Below are positions 52,632 through 60,324 of a stretch of DNA of 64,000 nt, piece by piece. Positions within the stretch are counted from its first letter, which is position 1; every line of letters starts with the position of its first letter. The DNA comes from Bordetella petrii (GTDB lineage Bacteria > Pseudomonadota > Gammaproteobacteria > Burkholderiales > Burkholderiaceae_B), in NCBI GenBank assembly GCA_017745595.1, contig WMBV01000006.1:1-64000 (forward strand), read 5' to 3'. A program made the position numbers and the translations under genes. A model generated the notes under the pieces. It was not told where the DNA came from. It saw only the letters and a list, made by a program, of their open reading frames with translations, and ran no database searches.

Positions 52632-53024
52632 TCACCAACCGCTGTAGTTCACCAACAGATCGGCGATGACCTTGCGGCGTTGCAGATCGAGACCATCGAA
52701 GTCCGACAGTCCTTGGAAGTGGCAGCGCTTGAGCATGGCACCGCCCTCGCGCGCGTTGTAGAAGCTGAACATGGCGGACAGGAACATGCGTTCCCCGCTG
52801 CTCAGGACGCCGAGTGCGTCGTTGGCACGCAGCATGTCGGGACGCAGATCCCACTTGCTCTTTGCCTGGTTCAGGCCTTCGCGCGTGCCGTCGCCAAACC
52901 ATTGCGGGCCTGCGATCTCGACGCCGCGCTTCCAGACCTCGAAGAAGGCTTGGGGCGCGGCGGCGAAATGCTGCTCTTCCCGCATGATCTGATCGACGAC
53001 TTCCTGGGGCAAAAGCTGGTTCAT
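52632..53024 (-). CDS. Uncharacterised small helical ICE protein
   Basis: A 130-residue protein, largely helical (EVVDQIMREEQHFAAAPQAF, FFEVWKRGVEIAGPQWFGDG, SSGERMFLSAMFSFYNA). It ends LQRRKVIADLLVNYSGW. The start has GGAGGAAC upstream. I know similar unannotated genes from ICE accessory clusters but no function. Confidence 0.55.
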   Translation of the reverse strand: MNQLLPQEVVDQIMREEQHFAAAPQAFFEVWKRGVEIAGPQWFGDGTREGLNQAKSKWDLRPDMLRANDALGVLSSGERMFLSAMFSFYNAREGGAMLKRCHFQGLSDFDGLDLQRRKVIADLLVNYSGW

Positions 53025-53045
53025 GACGTGGTTCCTCCAGTTGGA

Positions 53046-53258
53046 TCAGGGTGTGGCGAGCTGGGACCAGCCGCCTCTTTCGAGGGCACGTTGAGCCGCG
53101 GCATAGCTGCGGAAGTACTGGCAGGATTCCCGCGAAACGGGACCTTCTGTATCGCGCGTGCCGATGTAGTGGCCGGCGGCGCTATGCAGGATTTCGAGCG
53201 GCAGGAACTTGCCGCAATGGATCAAGGCCAACTGGCCGAAAGAGGCTTGCTGGGACAT
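53046..53258 (-). CDS. Uncharacterised 70-residue ICE protein
   Basis: A short protein starting MSQQASFGQLALIHCGKFLP, with a central GHYIGTRDTEGPVSRESCQY and the end AAAQRALERGGWSQLATP. The sequence looks like a conserved small domain, possibly involved in hydrolase or DNA binding, but no family is recognised. AAGGAGC precedes the start. Leader D lies upstream. Confidence 0.5.
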   Translation of the reverse strand: MSQQASFGQLALIHCGKFLPLEILHSAAGHYIGTRDTEGPVSRESCQYFRSYAAAQRALERGGWSQLATP

Positions 53259-53337
53259 GGACGGGCTCCTTGGAAAAAGCGGGGCCTCGTCCCTCACGGG
53301 ATGGCAGCTCCCGCACGCGGTTGAGAAAAAAGCATCG

Positions 53338-53460
53338 GCGTCACGGGTGACGCGCGTCCGCAGACTCGATGCGATGGCGGACTGGCGGGTAGCGCGGAAA
53401 GAATCCGCGGCAGCCTGGAAACTCTGGCTGCTGGCATGGTGCTGACGAATCAGCGACACA
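53338..53460 (-). ncRNA. Structured leader D, radC-motif-like RNA
   Basis: Upstream of the 53.0-kb gene on the minus strand. Plus-strand order: GCGTCAC/GTGACGC, GTCCGC/GCGGAC with GATGCG in the loop, CGCGG/CCGCG, GCAGCC/GGCTGC, linker TGGCATG, and GCTGA/TCAGC. All five stems of leaders A and B are represented, with different bases. Confidence 0.65.
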
Positions 53461-53537
53461 TGCGGGCAGCTTCATGCGCGAGGCGAGCCGCGTCAGCCGG
53501 AAATCGGCATTTGCAACAGCCCCGATTGGCGAACGCG

Positions 53538-53570
53538 GAAAAAAGAAAGCCCCGCAATAAGTGCGGGGCT
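53538..53570 (-). terminator. Terminator after the 53.6-kb gene
   Basis: A perfect 8-bp stem AGCCCCGC/GCGGGGCT with a 7-base loop and TTCTTTTTT tail on the minus strand, 26 bases past the stop. Confidence 0.8.
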
Positions 53571-53595
53571 GTCAGGAGGATGAGGCGAAACTGGG

Positions 53596-53907
53596 TCAGC
53601 GAGGCCTGTCGCCCAGTACATGCTGCTTCCACAGGGCGAATGCCTCGTCCGGTCCCAGCTCTGCGAGGATGACGATGGGCTGGCCCCGACGGGCACGCAG
53701 CGATGCGAAATACGCTGGCCGGTCGGCGATGGCGTTGAGCTTGATGCCCTTTAGGAACAGCAACTGGCGGGGGCGAACTTTGGTGGTAACGCAGGCATGA
53801 TTGCGCTTGTTTGGGGCAAAAGGGCCAGCGAAGCGGGCGGACACGGCCAGAAAACCGCGACGAACTACTTGTACTTGCCAGGCGAGGCGAACGGGTGACA
53901 TCAGCAT
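53596..53907 (-). CDS. Uncharacterised small basic ICE protein
   Basis: About 101-103 residues, with two possible starts (53907 and 53901). The N-terminal half is basic and hydrophobic (VRLAWQVQVVRRGFLAVSAR). The C-terminal half has ADRPAYFASLRARRGQPIVI and AELGPDEAFALWKQHVL. No clear domain. It is the first gene of the minus-strand accessory chain, next to the metal locus. Confidence 0.5.
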   Translation of the reverse strand: MLMSPVRLAWQVQVVRRGFLAVSARFAGPFAPNKRNHACVTTKVRPRQLLFLKGIKLNAIADRPAYFASLRARRGQPIVILAELGPDEAFALWKQHVLGDRPR

Positions 53908-54059
53908 ATCGCTATGCGGTAAAGAAGACCGTCCTAAAGCTTGCAGGATCCCGGCATAGCTTCATCATCACCTCTCCGTGACGGCTCATTGGAACGAAAA
54001 AGGCCAGCATCGCCGTGATGGACTTTCATAATTGCCAGGTCAACTGGCTTGCGTGCTGT

Positions 54060-54218
54060 TTATTCACAGCAAGGCATTGCGACGTCGTTGCAGCAATCGC
54101 CGCCATCGCAACAGGGCGTTGCAGCAAAAGCGGCGGTGGGCGCTAGCATGAGGGCCAAGCCGCGGCCGCTCATGCTGGGGGCCGTTCTCTTCAGATTGGT
54201 GTCCTGCACCGTGTGCAT
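54060..54218 (-). CDS. Tiny Cys-rich exported protein of the Pb locus
   Basis: A 52-residue product. A basic N-terminus and an alanine-rich hydrophobic stretch (GLALMLAPTAAFAA) look like a signal or anchor. They are followed by PCCDGGDCCNDVAMPCCE, which has three Cys pairs in 18 residues. Such a cluster would bind soft metals in the periplasm. It lies 25 bases after lspA on the same strand, at the end of the pbrA operon. The ribosome site is weak (GGAAATT). I know no named family. It may be a periplasmic Pb/Cd/Zn scavenger, which is inference. Confidence 0.6.
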   Translation of the reverse strand: MHTVQDTNLKRTAPSMSGRGLALMLAPTAAFAATPCCDGGDCCNDVAMPCCE

Positions 54219-54243
54219 TGCGAATTTCCGGATCGTCCCAATG

Positions 54244-54744
54244 TCACTGGGACTCCTTTGTGGCGGCCGGGTTCTCCACGCTCATGAACGACTGGGCCAC
54301 CAGCGCGATCGCCCCGCCCACGATGGCCATGTCAGCGATGTTGAAGGCGGGCCAGTGCCAGCCGTGCAGGTGAAAGTCGATGTAGTCGATAACGTGCCCG
54401 CGCGTGGCGCGGTCGAACGCGTTGCCCAATGCGCCGCCCAGAATGAGGCTGTACGAAAGGCCTTCCGTTTTGCGCAGCGGCCGGGAGAGCAGCCATGCGA
54501 GCCATGCCGATATTGCGAACGCGATCGCCAGAAAAAACCACCGCTGCCAGCCGCCCGCGCCAGCAAGGAAGCTGAACGCCGCGCCGGGATTGAGAGCGTG
54601 AACTAGGTTGAAGAATGACGCCACCTCGTGCGACCAACCCAAGGGAGTTGTCGCGTCAATGTAGCTCTTAGCTGCCTGATCGCCGGCGAATATAACGATC
54701 GCGAGTGAGTACCACTGCGTCTTGCGAAGAGATGGTTCATCCAT
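54244..54744 (-). CDS. lspA: Signal peptidase II-like protein of the Pb locus
   Basis: Prolipoprotein signal peptidase, paired with Pb/Cd pumps as PbrC in several metal loci. It is 166 residues with four membrane segments. The conserved blocks are GDQAAKSYID, NPGAAFSFLAG, LGGALGNAFDRATRGHVIDY and FNIADMAIVGGA, including both catalytic Asp in GNAFDR and FNIAD. The start is 3 bases from the pbrA stop. It probably is a resistance-linked copy rather than the essential housekeeping gene. Confidence 0.85.
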   Translation of the reverse strand: MDEPSLRKTQWYSLAIVIFAGDQAAKSYIDATTPLGWSHEVASFFNLVHALNPGAAFSFLAGAGGWQRWFFLAIAFAISAWLAWLLSRPLRKTEGLSYSLILGGALGNAFDRATRGHVIDYIDFHLHGWHWPAFNIADMAIVGGAIALVAQSFMSVENPAATKESQ

Positions 54745-54747
54745 TGT

Positions 54748-57660
54748 TCATGCCGCCTTGAACTTCAGGAGGCGCAGCCCATTGACGACAACCAAAAGAC
54801 TTGCCCCCATGTCAGCGAACACAGCCATCCACATGGTGGCATGCCCTGTGAACGTCAACGCAAGGAACACCGCCTTGATGCCAAGGGCCAGAACGATGTT
54901 CTGCGTGAGGATCGCCGCAGTGCTACGCGACAGCCGGATGAAGGCGGGGATCTTGCGCAGGTCGTCGTCCATCAGGGCGACGTCGGCTGTTTCGATCGCG
55001 GTGTCGGTGCCGGCCGCGCCCATGGCGAAGCCGATGTCGGCACGGGCGAGCGCGGGCGAATCGTTGATGCCGTCGCCCACCATGCCCACCTGGCCCTCGC
55101 CGCCGACCAGGCTTTCGATGGTCTTGAGCTTGTCTTCGGGCAGTTGGTCACCACGGGCTTCAGAGATTCCGACCTGGGCAGCGATGGCCGCGGCCGTGTG
55201 CTGGTTGTCCCCCGTCAGCATCAGCGTGCGCACACCCAGCGCCTGCAGGTCGGCCACCGCCTCACGGCTGGTTTCCTTCACGGTGTCGGCCACTGCAAAA
55301 ATGCCGAGCACGGTCGCATCGTCCATCAGCAGGATCGCTGTCTTGCCTTGGCGCTCCAGGGTCTCCAGCCGAGCCTGGAGCGTCGCTTCGCTCAGGCCCA
55401 GCTCCTGGGCGAGCCTGTGGTTGCCCATGTGCAACATGCGCCCGGCGACGCGGCCGCGCACGCCGCGGCCAGGCAGCGCCGCGAAGTCGTCGACCTCGTG
55501 CAGCGCGATGCCGTCACGGTTCGCCTTGCGGGCGATGGCCTGAGACACAGGATGGTCCGAGCGTGCCGCGAGGCTTGCGGCCCAGGCGGCAACTTCCTGC
55601 GCCTCGCCGATCAGCGGCACGAAGTCGGTCTGCTCGGGCTTGCCATGTGTGAGTGTGCCGGTCTTGTCCAGGGCCAACGCCTTGAGCTTGCGCCCGCCCT
55701 CCAGGTAGACGCCACCCTTGATCAGGATGCCGCGTCGGGCGGCAGCGGCCAAGCCGCTGACGATGGTGACCGGCGTGGAGATGACCAGAGCGCAGGGGCA
55801 GGCGATCACCAGCAGTACCAGGGCCTTGTAGACCCAGTCAAACCATGCGCCGCCGAAGGCGAGCGGCGGCACGACGGCAACCAGCACGGACACCGCGAAC
55901 ACCGCCGGCGTGTAGACGCGGGCGAACTGGTCGACGAAGCGCTGCGTGGGCGCACGGCTGCCCTGCGCGGACTCCACGGCATGGATGATGCGCGCGAGCG
56001 TCGAGTCGCTGGCGCCTGCGGTCACCTTGTATTCGAAAGAGCCGGTCTCATTGATGGTTCCGGCGAAGACCTGGTCACCTTCGGCCTTCTCGACGGGCAG
56101 GCTCTCGCCGGTGATGGGCGCCTGGTTGATGGCCGATCGACCCGAGGTGATCAGGCCGTCCAGTGCGATGCGCTCGCCAGGACGCACGCGGACCACCGCG
56201 CCCTTTGCGACCTCCTTGGCCGGCAGCTCTGTCCATGAGCCATCGGCCTGCCGCACGGTCGCGGTCTCGGGCGCCAAGTCCATCAGCCCCCGAATGGCGT
56301 TGCGGGCGCGGTCCAGCGACTTCGCCTCGATCACTTCCGCCAACGCGAACAGGAACATGACCATGGCGGCCTCCGGCCAGTGGCCGATCGCCATGCCGCC
56401 GGTGACCGCGATGGCCATCAGGGCGTTCATGTTCAGGTTGAGGTTCTTCAGCGCGATCCAGCCCTTCTTGTAGGTGCTGAGGCCGCCGGTGAAGATCGAA
56501 ACCAGTGCCAGCACGATCACGGCCCAATGATTGCCGTCGTTGACCCAGTACACGCCTTCGGCGGCCACCGCCGCAACGCCCGAAACCGCCATCGGCCACC
56601 AATTGGTCTTGTGCGCGGCCACCGGGGCATCGCGCGGCTCATCAGTCCTCTGGACCTCGGCTTCCATGCCCAGCGATTCGATGGCTTCGACTGCCGGCTT
56701 GATCGCGTCGGGTGTGTGCCGAACCGTGAGCGTGCGCTGCATCAGGTTGAAATCCATTCCCTGCACGCCCGGCATGCCTTGCAGCTTGCCGCGGATCAGA
56801 CTTTCCTCGGTCGGACAGTCCATCTTCGCGATGCGAAGTACCGTGGTGGCTGTCTGCATGTCCTGCCGCGCAGCCTGCATTCCAATGGAAGCAAGCGCCT
56901 TCTCGATCGGCGCTGAGGTCGCCAGCGTGTGCTGGACTCCCAGCACACGCTGCATCAGATTGAAGTCGAGCGCGGTCACACCCGGCAGCTTGCCCAGCCG
57001 GTCGCGGATCAGCGCTTCTTCCGTCGGGCAATCCATGTTCTCGATCCGGTACGTCACCCGCTCGCCGATCGGCGGCGCGGAAACGGCAGCGGTTGGTTGC
57101 TGCTGCAGGGCCGAGGATGGGATCACAGCCGCGGCTTCGATCGGCCCCGTGTGGCCGAAGGTCTGCTCCTTGGCGCGCATGCCGATCGAGGCCAGGACCT
57201 GCTCCATCTGCGCGCGTGCCTGAGCGAGGTGTTTCACCGACAGGGTGCGCTCAGCGAGGTCGAAGTCGAGGTCCTGAATTCCCTCGACTGCCCCGAGGTG
57301 CGAGCGGATGAGTTTCTCCTCGCTCGGGCAGTCCATGTTCTCGATGCGGTAGGTGGTCGACACGGCGGCGTCTCGGACAGCCTGAGCCTTCATGCCCACC
57401 GAATTCAGCGCTTGCTCCAAGGCATCGGCCGAGACTTCGCGGTGCGAAATGGTCAACAAACGCTGCGGAAGATCGAACAGGAGCCGCTCGACACCGGGCA
57501 TGCCCTCCAGCGTTCGCCGCACCAGTGCTTCCTCATTGCGGCAATCCATGTTGCTCACGTGGAAAACGGTGGTTTCAGTGCTGGCCTGCTCACTGGCGCA
57601 CGCCGTCTGTTGGCCATTGCCGCCGGAGCAGGCGCATGGGCTGGAAGGTTCTTTGTTCAT
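54748..57660 (-). CDS. pbrA: Pb/Cd/Zn-exporting P1B-type ATPase with four heavy-metal domains
   Basis: Pumps soft divalent metals out of the cytoplasm. Membrane motif CPC is in LVIACPCALVIST, the phosphorylation site is DKTGTLTHGK, and the hinge is MVGDGINDSPALA. The N-terminus has four repeats around NMDC or KMDC (residues 38-40, 109-111, 209-211 and 280-282), each followed by a xxEExLxR pattern; one or two is usual. The start at 57660 was chosen because the promoter -10 overlaps the earlier ATG. It is 970 residues long. Controlled by the divergent PbrR. Confidence 0.88.
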   Translation of the reverse strand: MNKEPSSPCACSGGNGQQTACASEQASTETTVFHVSNMDCRNEEALVRRTLEGMPGVERLLFDLPQRLLTISHREVSADALEQALNSVGMKAQAVRDAAVSTTYRIENMDCPSEEKLIRSHLGAVEGIQDLDFDLAERTLSVKHLAQARAQMEQVLASIGMRAKEQTFGHTGPIEAAAVIPSSALQQQPTAAVSAPPIGERVTYRIENMDCPTEEALIRDRLGKLPGVTALDFNLMQRVLGVQHTLATSAPIEKALASIGMQAARQDMQTATTVLRIAKMDCPTEESLIRGKLQGMPGVQGMDFNLMQRTLTVRHTPDAIKPAVEAIESLGMEAEVQRTDEPRDAPVAAHKTNWWPMAVSGVAAVAAEGVYWVNDGNHWAVIVLALVSIFTGGLSTYKKGWIALKNLNLNMNALMAIAVTGGMAIGHWPEAAMVMFLFALAEVIEAKSLDRARNAIRGLMDLAPETATVRQADGSWTELPAKEVAKGAVVRVRPGERIALDGLITSGRSAINQAPITGESLPVEKAEGDQVFAGTINETGSFEYKVTAGASDSTLARIIHAVESAQGSRAPTQRFVDQFARVYTPAVFAVSVLVAVVPPLAFGGAWFDWVYKALVLLVIACPCALVISTPVTIVSGLAAAARRGILIKGGVYLEGGRKLKALALDKTGTLTHGKPEQTDFVPLIGEAQEVAAWAASLAARSDHPVSQAIARKANRDGIALHEVDDFAALPGRGVRGRVAGRMLHMGNHRLAQELGLSEATLQARLETLERQGKTAILLMDDATVLGIFAVADTVKETSREAVADLQALGVRTLMLTGDNQHTAAAIAAQVGISEARGDQLPEDKLKTIESLVGGEGQVGMVGDGINDSPALARADIGFAMGAAGTDTAIETADVALMDDDLRKIPAFIRLSRSTAAILTQNIVLALGIKAVFLALTFTGHATMWMAVFADMGASLLVVVNGLRLLKFKAA

Positions 57661-57700
57661 AGATCGCTCTTCATTGACAAGGTTTTCCCCGGATGCCATC

Positions 57701-57731
57701 ATTAGAAAACCTCTAGTAGATATAGAGTCAA
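57701..57731 (-). promoter_or_regulatory. MerR-type promoter/operator of pbrA
   Basis: On the minus strand TTGACT and TCTAAT are separated by 19 bases, the overlong spacing of MerR-controlled promoters. The spacer holds the dyad CTCTA-N7-TAGAG at 57711-57727. It lies between divergent pbrA and pbrR and is the natural PbrR site. Confidence 0.85.
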
Positions 57732-57751
57732 GTTTTTTATAGGAAGCAACC

Positions 57752-58150
57752 ATGATGCGGATCGGTGAACTGGGCAAGAAGGCAGATTGCTTGGTGCAGA
57801 CCGTGCGCTTTTACGAGTCAGAAGGCTTGCTGCCCGAGCCTGCACGTAGCGAGGGCAACTTCAGGCTCTATGACGAAGTCCATTTGCAGCGCTTGCTGTT
57901 CATCCGCCGCTGCCGGGCGAAGGACATGACGCTGGATGAGATCCGTCAACTGCTGAACTTACGGGATCGGCCAGAGTTGGGCTGCGGCGAGGTGAACGCG
58001 CTGGTCGACGCTCATATCGCGCAAGTGCGGACCAAGATGAAGGAATTGCGCGCCTTGGAGCGCGAGTTAATGGATCTGCGACGCTCCTGCGATAGCGCCC
58101 GAACCTCGCGCGAGTGCGGCATTCTCAACAGCTTGGCCGAGCCCGCCTGA
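57752..58150 (+). CDS. pbrR: Pb/Cd-responsive MerR-family activator PbrR/CadR
   Basis: A 132-residue MerR regulator that untwists the 19-bp spacer promoter when loaded with metal. The HTH is MRIGELGKKADCLVQTVRFY (Cys13 or 14), followed by the wing YESEGLLPEPARSEGNFRLY. The metal-site cysteines are in LGCGEVNALVD (near 78) and CDSARTSRECGIL (near 112 and 121), the PbrR/CadR pattern. Divergent from pbrA. Two further similar operators at 59.1 and 59.2 kb suggest a small regulon. Confidence 0.88.
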   Translation: MMRIGELGKKADCLVQTVRFYESEGLLPEPARSEGNFRLYDEVHLQRLLFIRRCRAKDMTLDEIRQLLNLRDRPELGCGEVNALVDAHIAQVRTKMKELRALERELMDLRRSCDSARTSRECGILNSLAEPA

Positions 58151-58610
58151 AGCTCGAGCGTGTCATCGGTGCTGGAAGTGATCGGGTCCAGTTCTGAGAG
58201 CCACGTGCCGCGCTCCATCATGCGAAAGCGCGCGGTTCTGACGTTTTGAGACGGCGTGCGACCGAGGGCGTGGCCCACAGGAGCCAGCGCGAGCCGGACG
58301 ACCTGCGCGCCGCAATCTCCGCCACCTTACGGGTTCTCCAGGCCAGACCGAGCATCGCGGCGTGGCTGCGCAGGTGCAGGTGCAGGTGCAGGCCAAGGTA
58401 GCAGTGCGCCACGACGCGGCCCGACTCATGGGCACGCCACGCAACTCGCGATCGCTTCGCAAGAAGCCGCAAGGCCCGACTCGCGCAAGAATGCGACGTG
58501 GGCAAGATCGTATAGCCAGCAGCGCAAGCGTTTGCCGCTGCTGGCCGGCTCCGGAAGGGATAGACAAGCTGCGGGCCGTAGTCCATTGGAAAGTCCATCT
58601 TTCTTGAGTG
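58151..58610. other. No confident gene; decayed DNA after pbrR
   Basis: Both strands have open frames here, but none has a credible start or motif. A short GCAGGT run repeats about four times near 58372-58397. The stretch may be the eroded end of the sterol desaturase-like gene's neighbour. Confidence 0.4.
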
Positions 58611-59090
58611 TCACTCTTTGGCGCCCAGCGTGTGCTTTTGCGACCGGAAAGCGCTGAACAAGTGGCCCCCGGGCATCCAGAAATCGCCGTAGTTGACTTG
58701 GGCGTCTTCGTGCTCACGCTTGTGATGCCAGCGATGGGCTTCAGCCACCCCGATCAACAATCCCAACGGCCCGACCCGGTATCCCAGATTGGAGTGCTGG
58801 AAGGCCAGATGCACGACCAAGAAGCCGAGCCATGCGCCGACGGCCAACCACAGCTTGGAACGCCGCTACTGGCTCAACGGGGAGTGGAAAGGCCGCCCGC
58901 CCTCTAGCAAGGCGGCACAAGCGAGCGCGACGATCACTGTGAGTAGCTCCGTCGGAAAAGACGGCCGGCCGGTCGCGAGCTCGCCGAAGAGCACAACCGC
59001 AGTGGCGCCACGGATCAGTGGATAGCAGCCATACCGGATGACAGTCGCAATGAAGGGGGCGCATTGGTGCTCATCTGTTCTGTCCTAAAG
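58611..59090 (-). pseudogene. Sterol desaturase/fatty acid hydroxylase-like gene, decayed
   Basis: The N-terminal frame reads CAPFIATVIRYGCYPLIRGA and LLTVIVALACAALLEGGRPF, then stops in-frame near 58858. The C-terminal frame resumes with FLVVHLAFQHSNLGYRVGPL, the di-iron histidine motif EAHRWHHKREHED and NYGDFW. The middle histidine clusters are missing, so it is an internally deleted remnant. Its promoter still has a MerR-type form. Such genes accompany some metal-resistance CDF genes. Confidence 0.6.
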
Positions 59091-59100
59091 CTCTGACTGG

Positions 59101-59132
59101 ATTGGAAAACCTTCTAGCTACGGTAGAGTCAA
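59101..59132 (-). promoter_or_regulatory. MerR-type promoter/operator upstream of the desaturase remnant
   Basis: On the minus strand TTGACT and TCCAAT are separated by 20 bases, with the dyad CTCTA-N7-TAGAA in the spacer. It matches the pbrA operator except for one extra base and a few substitutions. PbrR is the likely regulator. Confidence 0.65.
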
Positions 59133-59176
59133 GGGCGTCCGGGAAGACCCTGTGGCAAGTTCGTTGCATCTGCGCC

Positions 59177-59207
59177 TTGACTCTCCAGCCGCTACAGGCT
59201 TCAGCAT
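59177..59207 (+). promoter_or_regulatory. MerR-type promoter upstream of the CDF gene
   Basis: On the plus strand TTGACT is followed after 19 bases by CAGCAT, with CTCCAGC and GCTACAGG half-sites in the spacer as in CadR/ZntR-type operators. It lies 24 bases before the CDF start. The -10 is a weak match, as is common in MerR-activated promoters. Confidence 0.6.
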
Positions 59208-59231
59208 CCATCGATTTGGAAGGAACAATGC

Positions 59232-59867
59232 ATGGCTGAAAACCACAGAAATCACGAAAACGACGAGTTGGGCCGCCTAGATGCGAGCGATGCGAAGGAC
59301 CGAAAGATTCTTCTGACTGTGTTGCTGATCAACCTGACGCAGTCCGCCGCCGGCATTGCCCTTGGCATCTGGGCTGGCTCTACGGCGCTGATGGGCGCCG
59401 GGTTGGACAACCTCGCCGATGCGTCGGTCTATGCGGTTAGCCTGTATGCCGTCGGTCGTGCGGCAACGGTCAAGGTGGGCGCGGCCCGCTTGTCGGGTTT
59501 CTTGCTAATCGGCCTGGCCGCGCTGCTGCTGTTGGAAGTCCTACGCCGCTTCGCTGGAGGGGAAGAGCCTGTCGGCCCAGCCATGATGGCCATGGCCGCG
59601 CTGAACGCGGCTTTGAACCTAGTGTGCCTCAGACTACTGCGCCGCCATCGCGGGGAAGATGTGAACTTCAAGGCGTCAGCGATCTTTACCAGCAACGACT
59701 CCATCGTCAATGGTGCGATTGTGCTGTCCGGGGTGCTGGTGATGGGGTTCGGGTCGAACATCCCGGATCTGGTGCTGGGCGTCATCGTGGCCGCAATCGC
59801 AGCGAATGGGGGGCGGGAAATCCTGCGCGAAGCATCGGAAACAGCTCGCCGTAAGGCGGGCACATAA
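59232..59867 (+). CDS. CDF-like cation transporter, short form
   Basis: A 211-residue membrane protein of the cation diffusion facilitator fold: five or six hydrophobic segments from about residue 27 to 195, no cytoplasmic C-terminal domain. Segment 2 reads LMGAGLDNLADASVYAVSLY and segment 5 FTSNDSIVNGAIVLSG. In typical CDFs these contain HxxxD or DxxxD metal ligands. Here the first keeps Asp residues and the second has SNDSIVN, so selectivity or function may differ. It has a GGAAGGAAC ribosome site and a MerR-type promoter in front. Confidence 0.75.
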   Translation: MAENHRNHENDELGRLDASDAKDRKILLTVLLINLTQSAAGIALGIWAGSTALMGAGLDNLADASVYAVSLYAVGRAATVKVGAARLSGFLLIGLAALLLLEVLRRFAGGEEPVGPAMMAMAALNAALNLVCLRLLRRHRGEDVNFKASAIFTSNDSIVNGAIVLSGVLVMGFGSNIPDLVLGVIVAAIAANGGREILREASETARRKAGT

Positions 59868-60114
59868 GGCATGTTTTCGCCCAGTTCATCCCGAGGTTTA
59901 CCTCTGCAAAAGAGGTAGTCCAGCCTTTGGGCTACGGCCTCGGCTGCAGCCGAGCGTACCATTGGCGATGGCCGCGCGATAGGCGGGCATGCCGTTCTCG
60001 ACCTCCGTCTGCCGTACAGCAGCGGTGCGCAAGGTTGAGGGTGCATGTCGTCTCTCCTGTTCGTGTGGCCCAGGCCAATGGCCGGGCCGGGACGTTGATG
60101 GGCAGGAGAATGGC

Positions 60115-60138
60115 GCCGAAGGCCCAACGGCCTTCGGC
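60115..60138. other. GC-rich 10-bp hairpin
   Basis: GCCGAAGGCC and GGCCTTCGGC flank a CAAC loop. There is no T-run on either strand, so it is not an ordinary terminator. It lies in the 720-base gap between the CDF gene and topB, where I see no confident gene. Confidence 0.7.
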
Positions 60139-60324
60139 TCGGGAGAAAAGAGGAACCACCCGTGGGCTGATTGGCAGGCCCGGTCGTCGCTAGAACCGTC
60201 TGCTCATCAAGCAATCACACCCGGCCCATGTCGTGGCTGGGGCCGGCATCGTCTGGCGCACATCCGCGCACAAAGGGAGCCCGTTTTTGCACCGGCGGGC
60301 ACCGGCACCGATTACCGCTGACCA

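Noticed and set aside
58372-58397. Short GCAGGT repeat, possible CRISPR or minisatellite
   Set aside because: Four contiguous 6-base units without spacers. No CRISPR array or cas gene is in the window.
60115-60138. Hairpin as a terminator of the CDF gene
   Set aside because: No T-run follows on either strand, and it lies about 250 bases after the stop, so I listed it only as a hairpin.
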